Shown here one piece after another: positions 36,319 to 44,917 of a DNA stretch of 55,776 nucleotides. Location of the stretch: the NCBI GenBank assembly GCA_003962985.1, contig RXKA01000072.1, forward strand, positions 1 to 55,776, given 5' to 3'. Every line of letters begins with the position of its first letter. The stretch's first letter is position 1. The notes beneath the pieces are model-generated. The model worked only from the letters and a program-made list of their open reading frames with translations, did no database searches and had not been told where the DNA came from. A program made the translations under genes and the position numbers. The stretch is from Pseudomonadota bacterium (GTDB taxonomy: Bacteria; Pseudomonadota; Gammaproteobacteria; Burkholderiales; UBA11063).

Positions 36319-36912
36319 TTATTTACTTGCAGATTCTATATGCTTATCGTTAGATTCATTTTCCATCATTTCAGCATATTGATTGGCTAATTCTAAACGA
36401 TCACTCTCACTCAGTAATGGATTAGCACTAATCATCATCTGTCCAATTTGACCATTTAACAAGCTATGAAAACTGTCATTATCTAGAACTTCCAATTCGA
36501 CGTTACCAAGACCTGGACAAACCCCAATTTTTCTTGCAGCTAATGTTGTCAAGTCAATAACATGCCCACTAGCTTTACCCATGCGATCATTAACCTCAAT
36601 ATATACAACCTTACCATTGTTTAGATTAGTTACTTTGAGTTTTGTGCGCATTGGCAAAGTTGGATGAGCTCCAGTATATTTATCCATAGAAAAAACATCT
36701 CCACTTGTCGTACGTCGCCCAACGAAGCGCCGCGCATAACAACTCGCCACCCCACTGAGATAGTCATCACTATGTGATTTAGTATGGATGCGTGATTTTT
36801 TACTTTTCTTTGAATGTGAAGATTTTGACTTATGTGACGAAGCCGCATAGGTATATGGAACTAGTCCGATCATCATCCACAGTAAACTACATAGCCGTAA
36901 GGCTTTCTTCAT
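36319..36912 (-). CDS. RlpA-like septal-ring lytic transglycosylase (short form)
   Basis: This 197-residue exported protein has a signal peptide ending near residue 23 and a Lys/Ser/His-rich linker (25-50). A double-psi beta-barrel domain follows (about 54-147). Its conserved pieces are SGVASCYARRFVGRRTTSGD, AHPTLPMRTKLKVTNL, VEVNDR-like IEVNDR and GHVIDLT, which hold the residues used by RlpA to cleave peptidoglycan. No lipobox and no C-terminal SPOR domain are present, so it is a minimal form. The last 45 residues are acidic. Confidence 0.85.
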   Translation of the reverse strand: MKKALRLCSLLWMMIGLVPYTYAASSHKSKSSHSKKSKKSRIHTKSHSDDYLSGVASCYARRFVGRRTTSGDVFSMDKYTGAHPTLPMRTKLKVTNLNNGKVVYIEVNDRMGKASGHVIDLTTLAARKIGVCPGLGNVELEVLDNDSFHSLLNGQIGQMMISANPLLSESDRLELANQYAEMMENESNDKHIESASK

Positions 36913-36950
36913 TCTGGCTCCTGAAGAAATAAATTAATTTTACATAAAGA

Positions 36951-37427
36951 CTAAACACCACCAACAAATGCTAGCTGACGCCAGACCTCATAAACCGCAA
37001 TTGCAACTGAATTTGATAAATTCAAGCTTCTTTGAGTTGGTTGCATTGGTAATCTAACTACCTTGTCACGTCCAATTTCATCAAGAATTGATTGTGGAAG
37101 CCCACGAGTTTCTGAACCGAACAAAAGAACGGTATCACTGGAATATTCAACTTGATGATAATAATGAACGCCATCTGTTTCGATTACCCAAATAGTTCGT
37201 GAAGCAAAATAGTTGCGACAATCTTCCCAATTCTCATGAATAACAATATTGGCATACTCATGATAATCAAGTCCAGCCCGTCTAAGCTTAGTATCATTCA
37301 TACTACCCCAACCAAGTGGCTTGACCAAATGTAATTCAACACCAGTATTTGCACACAAGCGAATAATATTACCTGTATTTTGGGGAATATCTGGTTCATG
37401 TAAAATAACTGCTACTTTATGCTTCAT
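36951..37427 (-). CDS. trmL: tRNA (cytidine/uridine-34-2'-O)-methyltransferase TrmL
   Basis: This SPOUT-family methyltransferase modifies the wobble base of tRNA-Leu isoacceptors. It has 158 residues, the normal size. The trefoil-knot motifs are present: EPDIPQNTGNIIRLCANTG, LLFGSETRGLP and RSLNLSNSVAIAVYEVWRQL. The start overlaps the stop of the preceding phosphatase gene by four bases. Confidence 0.95.
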   Translation of the reverse strand: MKHKVAVILHEPDIPQNTGNIIRLCANTGVELHLVKPLGWGSMNDTKLRRAGLDYHEYANIVIHENWEDCRNYFASRTIWVIETDGVHYYHQVEYSSDTVLLFGSETRGLPQSILDEIGRDKVVRLPMQPTQRSLNLSNSVAIAVYEVWRQLAFVGGV

Positions 37428-38077
37428 GATAATAATTGCTGTAATTGGTACAAATCAGCGACGACATAATCTGGTTTTGCCGCCATGATTTCATCATATG
37501 TTTGCGCTCCATGCGAAATTGCAATTGATGCAACACCTGCATTATGTGCCATATGAATATCATGAGAGGTATCACCTATCATCACCGCTTGTGACTTATC
37601 GATGCCTGTAAATTCAATAATTTCCTCAATCATTTGTGGATGAGGTTTAGACTGACACTCGCAGGCTGTTTTGGTTAGGAGAAAATATTTACCATAACCA
37701 GTGTGACGCAAAATATCATCTAACATAACCCGATTTCTTCCTGTTGCCACAGTCAATGTTTTACCTGCTGCGGTTAGCTGCTCTAATATTTCATAGGCAT
37801 TCGCAAATAACGGATTATCCAAGCAATGCTCATTCAAATATGTTTCATAAATCGCAGTAAATTTTTGCAATAATTCGGGGTTATTTCGCAGTTCTGGCAC
37901 GACATCAGCAATTACCAATACAAAACTTTGCCCAATAATTGATAATGCATCAGCATCACTAATCATAGGTAAATCCAACTTGGCACAAGCATATTTAGTT
38001 GCTGCAACAATAGTTGGAATGGTATCCATTAAAGTACCATCCCAATCAAAAATATATAATTTATAATCTAACATCAT
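37424..38077 (-). CDS. HAD-family phosphatase (Gph-like)
   Basis: This 217-residue haloacid dehalogenase-fold hydrolase has motif I FDWDGTLMDT, motif II TVATGRN, a conserved Lys (SKPHPQM) and motif IV MIGDTSHDIHMA. It most resembles phosphoglycolate phosphatase-like enzymes, but substrate cannot be fixed from sequence. A second ATG follows the first directly. It is packed between prmB (5 bases) and trmL (4-base overlap). Confidence 0.88.
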   Translation of the reverse strand: MMLDYKLYIFDWDGTLMDTIPTIVAATKYACAKLDLPMISDADALSIIGQSFVLVIADVVPELRNNPELLQKFTAIYETYLNEHCLDNPLFANAYEILEQLTAAGKTLTVATGRNRVMLDDILRHTGYGKYFLLTKTACECQSKPHPQMIEEIIEFTGIDKSQAVMIGDTSHDIHMAHNAGVASIAISHGAQTYDEIMAAKPDYVVADLYQLQQLLS

Positions 38078-38082
38078 TACTC

Positions 38083-38988
38083 TTAATCAAAATAATCTGC
38101 TAATTCTTCACGCGTCACCGCAAAGACAAATCCATCACCACTTTGCGTTTCTAACCATTGTAAGTTTAAATCTGGATACATTTCTTCCAATTCAAAGCGA
38201 TTATCACCCATCTCAACCACCAAAACACCAAACCGTGTTAAATAATGTTTAGCTTGACGTAGTATTCTATCTACCAACTCAAGTCCATCATCGCCACCAA
38301 ATAATGCCAGAGCTGGTTCATGACGATATTCATCAGACAAACTATCCATACGGCGCTTGTCTACATATGGTGGATTGGTCACGATTAAATCAAATGCTTC
38401 TAGGTATTCTTCTAAGTTACGGAATAAATCAGATTTAATTAAAGTAACATGTTCTGTAAGTTGGTTTTTTTCCAGATTAATTGCCGCAACATCCAATGCA
38501 TCAGCGGAAATATCCGCAGCAACTACTTCGGCATCATAAAAATGATCTGCCATTATCGTAGCCAATGAACCATTACCAGTACATAGATCTAATGCACGAT
38601 GTACCAATTCAGGATGTTCAATCCATGGATCCAATTGTCCATTTAAAATAATTTCCGCAATAAACGACCGCGGAATAATCACACGTTCATCAACAAAAAA
38701 TTCATAACCTTGTAGGTAAGCTGTATTTGTAATATACGCTAGTGGCAATTTCTTTTCAACACGTAATTTCAGATTCTCTAAAATCTGTGTTTTCTCTTCT
38801 GCTAATAATTTGGCATCGAGATATGGCTCTAATTGGTCGATAGGTAAATTTAAAGTTTGCAAAACTAAACTGGCAGCCTCATCGTAAGCATTGGTTGTAC
38901 CATGCCCAAAAAATAATTTATGTTTACGAAACTCACTTACTGCGTAACGAATAAAATCACGTACCGTAACAAATGTTGCTAGTGGCAT
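38083..38988 (-). CDS. prmB: Ribosomal protein L3 N5-glutamine methyltransferase PrmB
   Basis: This S-adenosylmethionine-dependent methyltransferase modifies a glutamine of ribosomal protein L3. It has 301 residues. The N-terminal segment FFGHGTTNAYDEA distinguishes PrmB from PrmC. The catalytic core has LDLCTGNGSLA (SAM binding) and the NPPY motif (TNPPYVDKRRM). I take the ATG at 38988; it follows AAGGGAG with an eight-base gap, while a TTG one codon earlier is also in frame. It begins the long minus-strand gene series. Confidence 0.94.
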   Translation of the reverse strand: MPLATFVTVRDFIRYAVSEFRKHKLFFGHGTTNAYDEAASLVLQTLNLPIDQLEPYLDAKLLAEEKTQILENLKLRVEKKLPLAYITNTAYLQGYEFFVDERVIIPRSFIAEIILNGQLDPWIEHPELVHRALDLCTGNGSLATIMADHFYDAEVVAADISADALDVAAINLEKNQLTEHVTLIKSDLFRNLEEYLEAFDLIVTNPPYVDKRRMDSLSDEYRHEPALALFGGDDGLELVDRILRQAKHYLTRFGVLVVEMGDNRFELEEMYPDLNLQWLETQSGDGFVFAVTREELADYFD

Positions 38989-39238
38989 CAACCATGCTCC
39001 CTTAATTAAGACAATCTAAAGATAAACAATATCGCTGTACTGACACAATAGTAATTCTAATACCAAATTAAGAATAAACCATAATAACTATAATGTGTAG
39101 CTAAAAATGTAATTTTCTGCCCATTTATGGCATAAATTAAATTAAAATTACGGCTTATTTCATTAGGTTAGTATAAAACTATACCACTGTTATGACAAGT
39201 ACCCATATAATATTATATCAAAAAGCACAGGTTCATTC

Positions 39239-40156
39239 ATGAAAAAATTAATTATATCAGCGTTATTTACATTTTTAACCGCAGGCAGCTATGCCACCAA
39301 TACTAATAATGATCAAATCAATCAAGCCGCCAATCAAGGTAATAAATCGCATAAAACTCATGCCAAAAAGCATACCACGAAAAAAAATACTAGCGCTACC
39401 AAATCAACAGGTGTACCAAAGCTACATTCTTATTCTGCATACTCAGTTGATGCTAATACTAATCAAATCATAATTAATAAAAATTCTGATGCTGTATTAC
39501 CAATTGCGTCAATAACTAAAATCATGACTGCAATGGTACTGCTTGATTCAAAAGCGAACTTGGATGATTATGTAGAAATAACTAGCGATGATGTTGATAC
39601 CCTGCGTAATACCTTTTCGCGTCTGAAAGTCGGCATGCAGTTACGTAGAAGAGATTTATTGCTATTAGCATTAATGTCATCTGAAAATCGTGCTGCTCAT
39701 GCTATAGCACGCACAGCATATCCAGGTGGACTAAAAGAATTTATCAATCGTATGAATGCCAAAGCCAAAAGCCTTGGTATGACCAATACCAAATTCTTTG
39801 ACCCAACTGGTCTTACGGTAGAAAACAAATCTACCGCTACCGATTTAGCAAAAATGGTTAAGGCAGCATATCAATATGACTTGATTCGTGAAGATAGTAC
39901 AACTAAAGCCGCAGACGTAATGCTATCGCCACGTTATACCCATCGTTATGTAAATAGTGATGCTTTGGTACGTGGTGATAATCTACGAATTGAATTATCC
40001 AAAACTGGCTTTATTAATGAAGCTGGACATTGTTTAGTATTATATACCCTAGTTGGACAGCGCCCAGTTATTATGGTATTTTTAAATAGCCAAGGTAAGA
40101 GCGGTCGTTTTGTTGATGCTCTCGCAGTAAAACGTTATGTCGAAAATCAACACTAA
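39239..40156 (+). CDS. pbpG: D-alanyl-D-alanine endopeptidase (PBP7/PbpG-like)
   Basis: This low-molecular-mass penicillin-binding protein of the S11 family cuts peptidoglycan cross-links. It has 305 residues and an N-terminal signal peptide (to about residue 20). A Lys/Asn/His-rich linker (22-58) is followed by the catalytic domain with S91-x-x-K94 (SITK), S148-x-N150 (SEN) and K255-T-G. The C-terminal amphipathic anchor of PBP5 is absent, which fits PBP7. It stands alone on the plus strand, ended by a strong shared terminator. Confidence 0.93.
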   Translation: MKKLIISALFTFLTAGSYATNTNNDQINQAANQGNKSHKTHAKKHTTKKNTSATKSTGVPKLHSYSAYSVDANTNQIIINKNSDAVLPIASITKIMTAMVLLDSKANLDDYVEITSDDVDTLRNTFSRLKVGMQLRRRDLLLLALMSSENRAAHAIARTAYPGGLKEFINRMNAKAKSLGMTNTKFFDPTGLTVENKSTATDLAKMVKAAYQYDLIREDSTTKAADVMLSPRYTHRYVNSDALVRGDNLRIELSKTGFINEAGHCLVLYTLVGQRPVIMVFLNSQGKSGRFVDALAVKRYVENQH

Positions 40157-40174
40157 AAATTTCAACTGACAAAA

Positions 40175-40210
40175 AATAACCCCACTGCAAAAGAATCAAG
40201 TGGGGTTATT
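40175..40210 (+). terminator. Bidirectional terminator between pbpG and the aminotransferase gene
   Basis: A 12-pair perfect stem (AATAACCCCACT with AGTGGGGTTATT) encloses a 12-base loop. AT-rich tracts lie on both sides (ATTATATT on the plus, TTTTTTGTC on the minus). It serves two convergent genes. Confidence 0.9.
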
Positions 40211-40225
40211 ATTATATTGGAAGAT

Positions 40226-41413
40226 TTATGCAGTAAATTCTGCCATTACCTCTCCTAAACGTTTAATACCTTCTTCAATTTTATCTTCAGGCATATTTGA
40301 ATAATTTAAACGCAAAAAGTTTTTATGTCCACCATTGGGAAAAAATGGTGCACCAGGTACAAAGGCAACTTTTTTCTCCAATGCCGCCACCAATAACTTA
40401 GCAGCATCAATACTCTCGTCTAATTCAACCCACGTAAATAATCCACCATTAGGGTTAGTGTGCTTAACCGTACTTGGAAAATATTTATTCATTGCATTGA
40501 GCATAATATCGCGACGTTTTTTGTAAACACTCACGATTTCTGCAATATGTTCATCCAAATCATGTTGATTCAAATAATATGCAACTTCGCGTTGCGTTAA
40601 AGTATTACATTGCAAATCAGAAACTTGTTTTAACATTGTGAATTTATTTAATAATTCCTGATCCGCACACATCCAACCAATTCGTAATCCTGGGCAGAAT
40701 GTTTTAGAGAATGAGCCCAAGAAAATAACATGACCGGTAGTATCAAAACTCTTGATGGCAGGATTACGCTTACCATCAAAGATAACATCACCATATGGAT
40801 TATCTTCAACCACTGGGATATTATATTTGACTGCCAATTCAACTAATTTTTTACGTCGTTCAATTGACATCGTAATACCCGTTGGATTTTGGAAGTCTGG
40901 AATAGTATAAATAAATTTAGGTTTGTGTCCAAGTTGGAGAATCTTTTCTAACTCTTCCATAATCATACCTTCATCATCCATTGGTACAGTTAGATATTTA
41001 GCATGAAACACATTAAATACATTAATTGCACCCAGGTAACTTGGATTCTCACAAATTATATAGTCACCATCATTTAAGAAAAGTTTAGCACAAAAATCAA
41101 TCCCCTGTTGTGAACCAGATGTAATCAAAATATTATCTTTACTCGTTTTAACACCAGCATTCAGCATTCTTTCATTGGCAATAATTTCCCGCAATAAACC
41201 AAACCCCTCAGTTGGACTATATTGCAATGCAGAATAACCATCTTCATTAAGAATTTCTTGGGTTACTTTAGCTAGTTCTTGAATCGGAAAAAATTCTGGT
41301 GCTGGTAGTCCACCAGCAAAAGAAATCACATCTGGTTGCTCGGTAATTTTTAAGATTTCGCGAATCTCGGATGCGCGCAATGTTGCAGCTCGTGCTGATA
41401 ACTCAAATTTCAT
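40226..41413 (-). CDS. PLP-dependent class I/II aminotransferase (LysN/2-aminoadipate type)
   Basis: This fold-type I aminotransferase has 395 residues. The PLP lysine is K237 in GSFSKTFCPGLRIGW, with D204 and Y207 in VVEDNPYGD and the N in FQNPTGI. The overall look, with ISFAGGLPAPEFFP, is that of the family that includes 2-aminoadipate and branched or aromatic aminotransferases related to the catalytic part of MocR regulators; no DNA-binding domain is attached. It is the last gene of a three-gene operon with a MetC-like lyase and a MalX-like PTS transporter. Its amino-acid substrate is not evident. Confidence 0.85.
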   Translation of the reverse strand: MKFELSARAATLRASEIREILKITEQPDVISFAGGLPAPEFFPIQELAKVTQEILNEDGYSALQYSPTEGFGLLREIIANERMLNAGVKTSKDNILITSGSQQGIDFCAKLFLNDGDYIICENPSYLGAINVFNVFHAKYLTVPMDDEGMIMEELEKILQLGHKPKFIYTIPDFQNPTGITMSIERRKKLVELAVKYNIPVVEDNPYGDVIFDGKRNPAIKSFDTTGHVIFLGSFSKTFCPGLRIGWMCADQELLNKFTMLKQVSDLQCNTLTQREVAYYLNQHDLDEHIAEIVSVYKKRRDIMLNAMNKYFPSTVKHTNPNGGLFTWVELDESIDAAKLLVAALEKKVAFVPGAPFFPNGGHKNFLRLNYSNMPEDKIEEGIKRLGEVMAEFTA

Positions 41414-41428
41414 TTAATACCTCTATTT

Positions 41429-42991
41429 CTAATCTAATAATTTCTCAACCGCAGATTTTACCAAATGTACTTGCACTCCATACACTACTTGTAAATTTTT
41501 GCTGTCTAATTTTATAATACCTAATGAACCTGTAGCTTTTAATTTAGCTTCATCAATAATTGCTGTATCATGTAAAACAATACGTAAGCGGGTAATACAA
41601 TTATCCACTGCAATAATATTTTCTCTACCGCCCAATGCTGAAATAATCATGCTTGCCTGATCATTTTTAGTCAATGGTGCTACCACGATCGGCTTATCGC
41701 CAGAATTCTCAGCTGTTTCGTTCTGCCGTCCTGGAGTTGCTAAATTAAATTTCACAATCACGAGTTTGAAGGTAAAATAATATAAAGCAAACCATAACAT
41801 CCCGAGTGGTAAAATTAAATACCACTTAGTTTGATTACCCTGTAAAATACCAAATACCACAAAGTCAATTAGATTTCCATCGGTATTACCAATTGTCACA
41901 TGGAGTAATGATACGAGCATAAAACCAAGTCCCGTGTAAATCGCATGAATCAAATACAAATAAGGAGCGGTGAATAAAAATAAAAACTCTAATGGTTCAG
42001 TAATACCTGCAATCACACACGCAATCACACCACTAATCAAAACACCTTTTATCTGATGACGATTTTCAGGTTTAGCGGCATGATACATCGCCAATGCCGC
42101 ACCTGGTAAGCCAAATAGGAAGGTCGGCATTTTACCCTGAGAGAGAAATTGCGTTGCTAATGGATTAAAGGCAGTCGTTTGCGGATCAGCCAATTGGGCA
42201 TAAAATATATTAAGCGCACCATATACCATATGTCCATTGACCACCATTTCACCACCAGCTGGAGTAAAGCGAATTAACGCAACTAAAATGTGATGTAAAC
42301 CAAATGGTAACAATAAACGCTCACCAGTACCAAACAGAAAGGGTGCAAATACACCAGTTGCAACCAACGAACGTCCAGCACTATTAATTAATCCTGCAAT
42401 AGGGGGCCAAATAAATGGTAAAACCAACCCAACCAGACTTAATGTCATTGCGGTTACAATCGGGACAAACCGTGCACCTGAAAAGAATGACAGAGCATCG
42501 GGTAATTTTATGTTATAAAATCTTTGATGCAATTGGTAAACAATAATCCCTGCGATTATCCCCCCAAGCACCCCCATATCCACGGTTTGTACACCCAGAA
42601 TAATAGTTTGTCCATTATTAACTAGTTCACCAGATTTAGCTAATAAATTTTGCTGTATTAATACAAAATTGGCTGCATTGTGCATCATATAAAAGCCAAC
42701 TAGTCCAGCAAACCCAGCAACTCCTTTTTCATTTTTGACTAAAGCAATAGGAATCGCAACTGCAAATAGCGCGGGTAAATTCTGGAATCCAAATGCGCCA
42801 ACCATCGACAAAAATTTGGCAATAAATACGACCACTGAATTATTTAGAAATGGTACTAATTCGGCTAACTGAGGAGAAGACAGCGCCGAACCAATACCAA
42901 GAAGCATTCCTAATGCAGAGAGTAAAGTCACTGGTAACATAAAAGCTTTACCTAAATTTTGGAAGAAATCCATAGAAATAAATTTACTCAT
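41429..42991 (-). CDS. PTS glucose/maltose-type EIICB (MalX-like)
   Basis: This sugar-specific phosphotransferase permease has 520 residues. The N-terminal EIIC domain has about ten helices, and the C-terminal EIIB domain carries the phosphorylated cysteine C465 in VDNCITRLR. Many segments follow E. coli MalX closely: GKAFMLPVTLLSALG, FLFGTGERLLLPFGLHHILVALIRFT-type region, FLSQGKMPTFLFGLPGAALAMYH, and TEPLEFLFLF. No EIIA domain is fused, and no ptsHI or crr is in the window, so it depends on proteins encoded elsewhere. It overlaps the MetC-like gene by eight bases. Confidence 0.92.
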   Translation of the reverse strand: MSKFISMDFFQNLGKAFMLPVTLLSALGMLLGIGSALSSPQLAELVPFLNNSVVVFIAKFLSMVGAFGFQNLPALFAVAIPIALVKNEKGVAGFAGLVGFYMMHNAANFVLIQQNLLAKSGELVNNGQTIILGVQTVDMGVLGGIIAGIIVYQLHQRFYNIKLPDALSFFSGARFVPIVTAMTLSLVGLVLPFIWPPIAGLINSAGRSLVATGVFAPFLFGTGERLLLPFGLHHILVALIRFTPAGGEMVVNGHMVYGALNIFYAQLADPQTTAFNPLATQFLSQGKMPTFLFGLPGAALAMYHAAKPENRHQIKGVLISGVIACVIAGITEPLEFLFLFTAPYLYLIHAIYTGLGFMLVSLLHVTIGNTDGNLIDFVVFGILQGNQTKWYLILPLGMLWFALYYFTFKLVIVKFNLATPGRQNETAENSGDKPIVVAPLTKNDQASMIISALGGRENIIAVDNCITRLRIVLHDTAIIDEAKLKATGSLGIIKLDSKNLQVVYGVQVHLVKSAVEKLLD

Positions 42992-44153
42992 TACATGCTT
43001 CCATTTTTAGCAATGCTTGTTCGATATCTGCAATTATCGTTGGTGCATCTAGTAACCCCAAAGCTAAACGAATGATAATTTTATCGCTCTTAGCTGCCGC
43101 AAAATGGGCAATTTCTTGCACCATGACTAAATTCTCAAAACCACCCCAACTAACAGTAATACTAAAAGTCTGTAAATTATCTATAAATACTTTTGTTTTG
43201 GCAGTACTCGTTGTTACCAACTGTAAAGATAGTAACGATGTAATTCCCGTAGTTTGTTGTTGGTGAATTTTCAGATATTCACCAGTGTATGCCAGCGGAT
43301 GTAAAACTCTTTTTATCGCAGGATTATGCTGTAAATAATTAACTACTTCCTGAGTAATCTTAGCCGTTGCTTCCAAACGTGTCGGTAATGTGCGTAAACC
43401 ACGCAACAATAAAAAGGCATCATGCGGACTAAGGACTGAACCACCCAATTTGTAACCTTGTTTATCTATTTGAGCTAATAACGCACGACTGCTAACCACC
43501 GCACCAGCAATCACATCACTATGTCCACCTGTATATTTAGTCAAAGAATAAACTGCAACATCGAATCCTAACTGTAATGGTTTTTGTAACAACGATGTCA
43601 TACACGTATTATCAATGATAGTTATAATATTATGCTCTTTAGCAAAACTAGCTACTTTTTGCAAATCAACGGGGGCAAATGTCATACTACCAGGTGATTC
43701 GGTATAAATAACTTTAGTTTTGCTAGTAACATGAGCTGCCAAGTTCACCACTTGCTCCGTCTCAATAATCGTAAAAGTAATTCCAAATTTGGCTAAGGTC
43801 GCTAAATATGCGCGCGTTGGTCCATAGACATCATTAATTACTAAGACATGGTCGCCAGAAGATAATACCGCAAATAATGTTGCAGCAATCGCACCCATAC
43901 CCGATGAAAAAACACGGCAATCTTCGCCACCATCAAGTTTAGCTAATTTTTCTTCTAGTATCCGTGTCGTTGGATTGTTACCACGAGTATAACAATAAGC
44001 CTCTTTTTGCCGATTACGATATTGAATGTAATCATCCAAAGAATCAAAGTGAAAAATTGAACTTTGATAAATTGGTGGATTAATCGCGTGGTTATGATGT
44101 GTATTATCAGTTAAACAGATTAATTTATCAGTTGCAGATATTATAGTATTCAT
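42984..44153 (-). CDS. Cys/Met metabolism PLP enzyme (cystathionine beta-lyase/gamma-synthase type)
   Basis: This fold-type I PLP enzyme has 389 residues from the ATG at 44153. The PLP lysine is K206 in SLTKYTGGHSD. The conserved YTRGNNPTTRILEEKLAKLDGG region, FSSGMGAI, and the aspartate in IIDNTC are present. It resembles MetC-type cystathionine beta-lyases. The chosen ATG has AGGGA eight bases upstream; a TTG six codons earlier would place that site within the gene. It is the first gene of an operon with a MalX-like transporter and an aminotransferase. Gamma-synthase or methionine gamma-lyase activity cannot be excluded. Confidence 0.87.
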   Translation of the reverse strand: MNTIISATDKLICLTDNTHHNHAINPPIYQSSIFHFDSLDDYIQYRNRQKEAYCYTRGNNPTTRILEEKLAKLDGGEDCRVFSSGMGAIAATLFAVLSSGDHVLVINDVYGPTRAYLATLAKFGITFTIIETEQVVNLAAHVTSKTKVIYTESPGSMTFAPVDLQKVASFAKEHNIITIIDNTCMTSLLQKPLQLGFDVAVYSLTKYTGGHSDVIAGAVVSSRALLAQIDKQGYKLGGSVLSPHDAFLLLRGLRTLPTRLEATAKITQEVVNYLQHNPAIKRVLHPLAYTGEYLKIHQQQTTGITSLLSLQLVTTSTAKTKVFIDNLQTFSITVSWGGFENLVMVQEIAHFAAAKSDKIIIRLALGLLDAPTIIADIEQALLKMEACNE

Positions 44154-44182
44154 GAAATAATTCCCTATCAAATTAAGTAGTT

Positions 44183-44191
44183 ATTTTAGCA
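44183..44191 (-). promoter_or_regulatory. Extended -10 promoter candidate for the metC-like operon
   Basis: On the minus strand this reads TGCTAAAAT, a TG-n extended -10 element, 30 bases before the ATG. No good -35 is seen. It shares the extended -10 form with the tpiA and efflux promoters. Confidence 0.5.
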
Positions 44192-44410
44192 TAACTAGTA
44201 TCTAGCCGAATTAGCTGCCATTTATATTCGCATGCATAAATCACTTACCGCATTTAGCAATGATTAAATATTACTAATTATGCAACACTTTCACAGCTTC
44301 AAATCGCATTCACTAGCTCGCAGAATATTTATTTGCTAGCATCTCACAGTAATCCCAAGGGAAATTTCACATAAACAATAGCTATAGTTTACAAAATTAC
44401 TAAATTTTTC

Positions 44411-44440
44411 TTGACAATTAGTTCAAACTTGAATTATTAT
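44411..44440 (+). promoter_or_regulatory. marR promoter
   Basis: A perfect -35 TTGACA (44411-44416) and a -10 TATTAT (44435-44440) are 18 bases apart, 30 bases before the marR start. This is the best sigma-70-type promoter in the window. Confidence 0.75.
44419..44436 (+). promoter_or_regulatory. Putative MarR operator inside the promoter
   Basis: The imperfect palindrome TAGTTCAAACTTGAATTA, with TTCAA and TTGAA arms around a two-base centre and eight of nine pairs symmetric, fills the spacer between -35 and -10. Occupation by a dimer would block RNA polymerase, as MarR-type regulators usually do at their own promoters. Confidence 0.55.
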
Positions 44441-44469
44441 ATCGCTAGGAGAAACAATTAGGAAATCCA

Positions 44470-44907
44470 ATGATCTTTTTAAAAACTATGCGCAAACTAG
44501 CTGAGGCCTTTCAAAGTTTTGAACAATTATCTTCAAAACATATTCGCACTCTTGGTCTAACTCCTGGACAGTTTGATGTTATTGCAACCTTGGGCAACCA
44601 ACCACCAATGACATGTAGTGAGTTAGCAGAGAAAACGCTTATGGTAAAAGGTAATTTGACAGTAATTTTGGATGGTTTGGTTAAAAAAGGATTAATTACA
44701 CGAACGACCAATCCAAATGACGGACGTAGTCTAATTATCAGTTTAACCCCAGCGGGTGATAATGTATTCAAAGAAGTATTCCCTACCCACTTAAAATACT
44801 TACAACCTCTTATCAAGCAGTTTGACATACAAGAACTAGGTGAGCTTGACAAACGATTAACTAAGTTTTGTCAGCAAATAGAAACATTTTCAAAAAATTT
44901 AAAATAA
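44470..44907 (+). CDS. MarR-family transcriptional regulator
   Basis: This 145-residue winged helix-turn-helix protein has the usual MarR layout: an N-terminal dimerisation helix, the DNA-binding core (PPMTCSELAEKTLMVKGNLT near 54-73), the wing TRTTNPNDGRSLIISLTPAG (78-97) and C-terminal dimer helices. It is the first gene of the azoreductase-yceI-HAD operon and most likely represses it through the palindrome in its own promoter. The ligand may be a quinone, phenol or oxidant, but this is inferred from the target genes. There are two cysteines, C60 and C137. Confidence 0.9.
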   Translation: MIFLKTMRKLAEAFQSFEQLSSKHIRTLGLTPGQFDVIATLGNQPPMTCSELAEKTLMVKGNLTVILDGLVKKGLITRTTNPNDGRSLIISLTPAGDNVFKEVFPTHLKYLQPLIKQFDIQELGELDKRLTKFCQQIETFSKNLK

Positions 44908-44917
44908 GGACATAATC

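Noticed and set aside
38989..38991. TTG start for prmB one codon before the ATG
   Set aside because: The ATG at 38988 has the better distance to AAGGGAG, and TTG starts are rarer.
44154..44171. TTG start six codons upstream in the metC-like gene
   Set aside because: The AGGGA ribosome site falls inside this extension and is well placed for the ATG at 44153.
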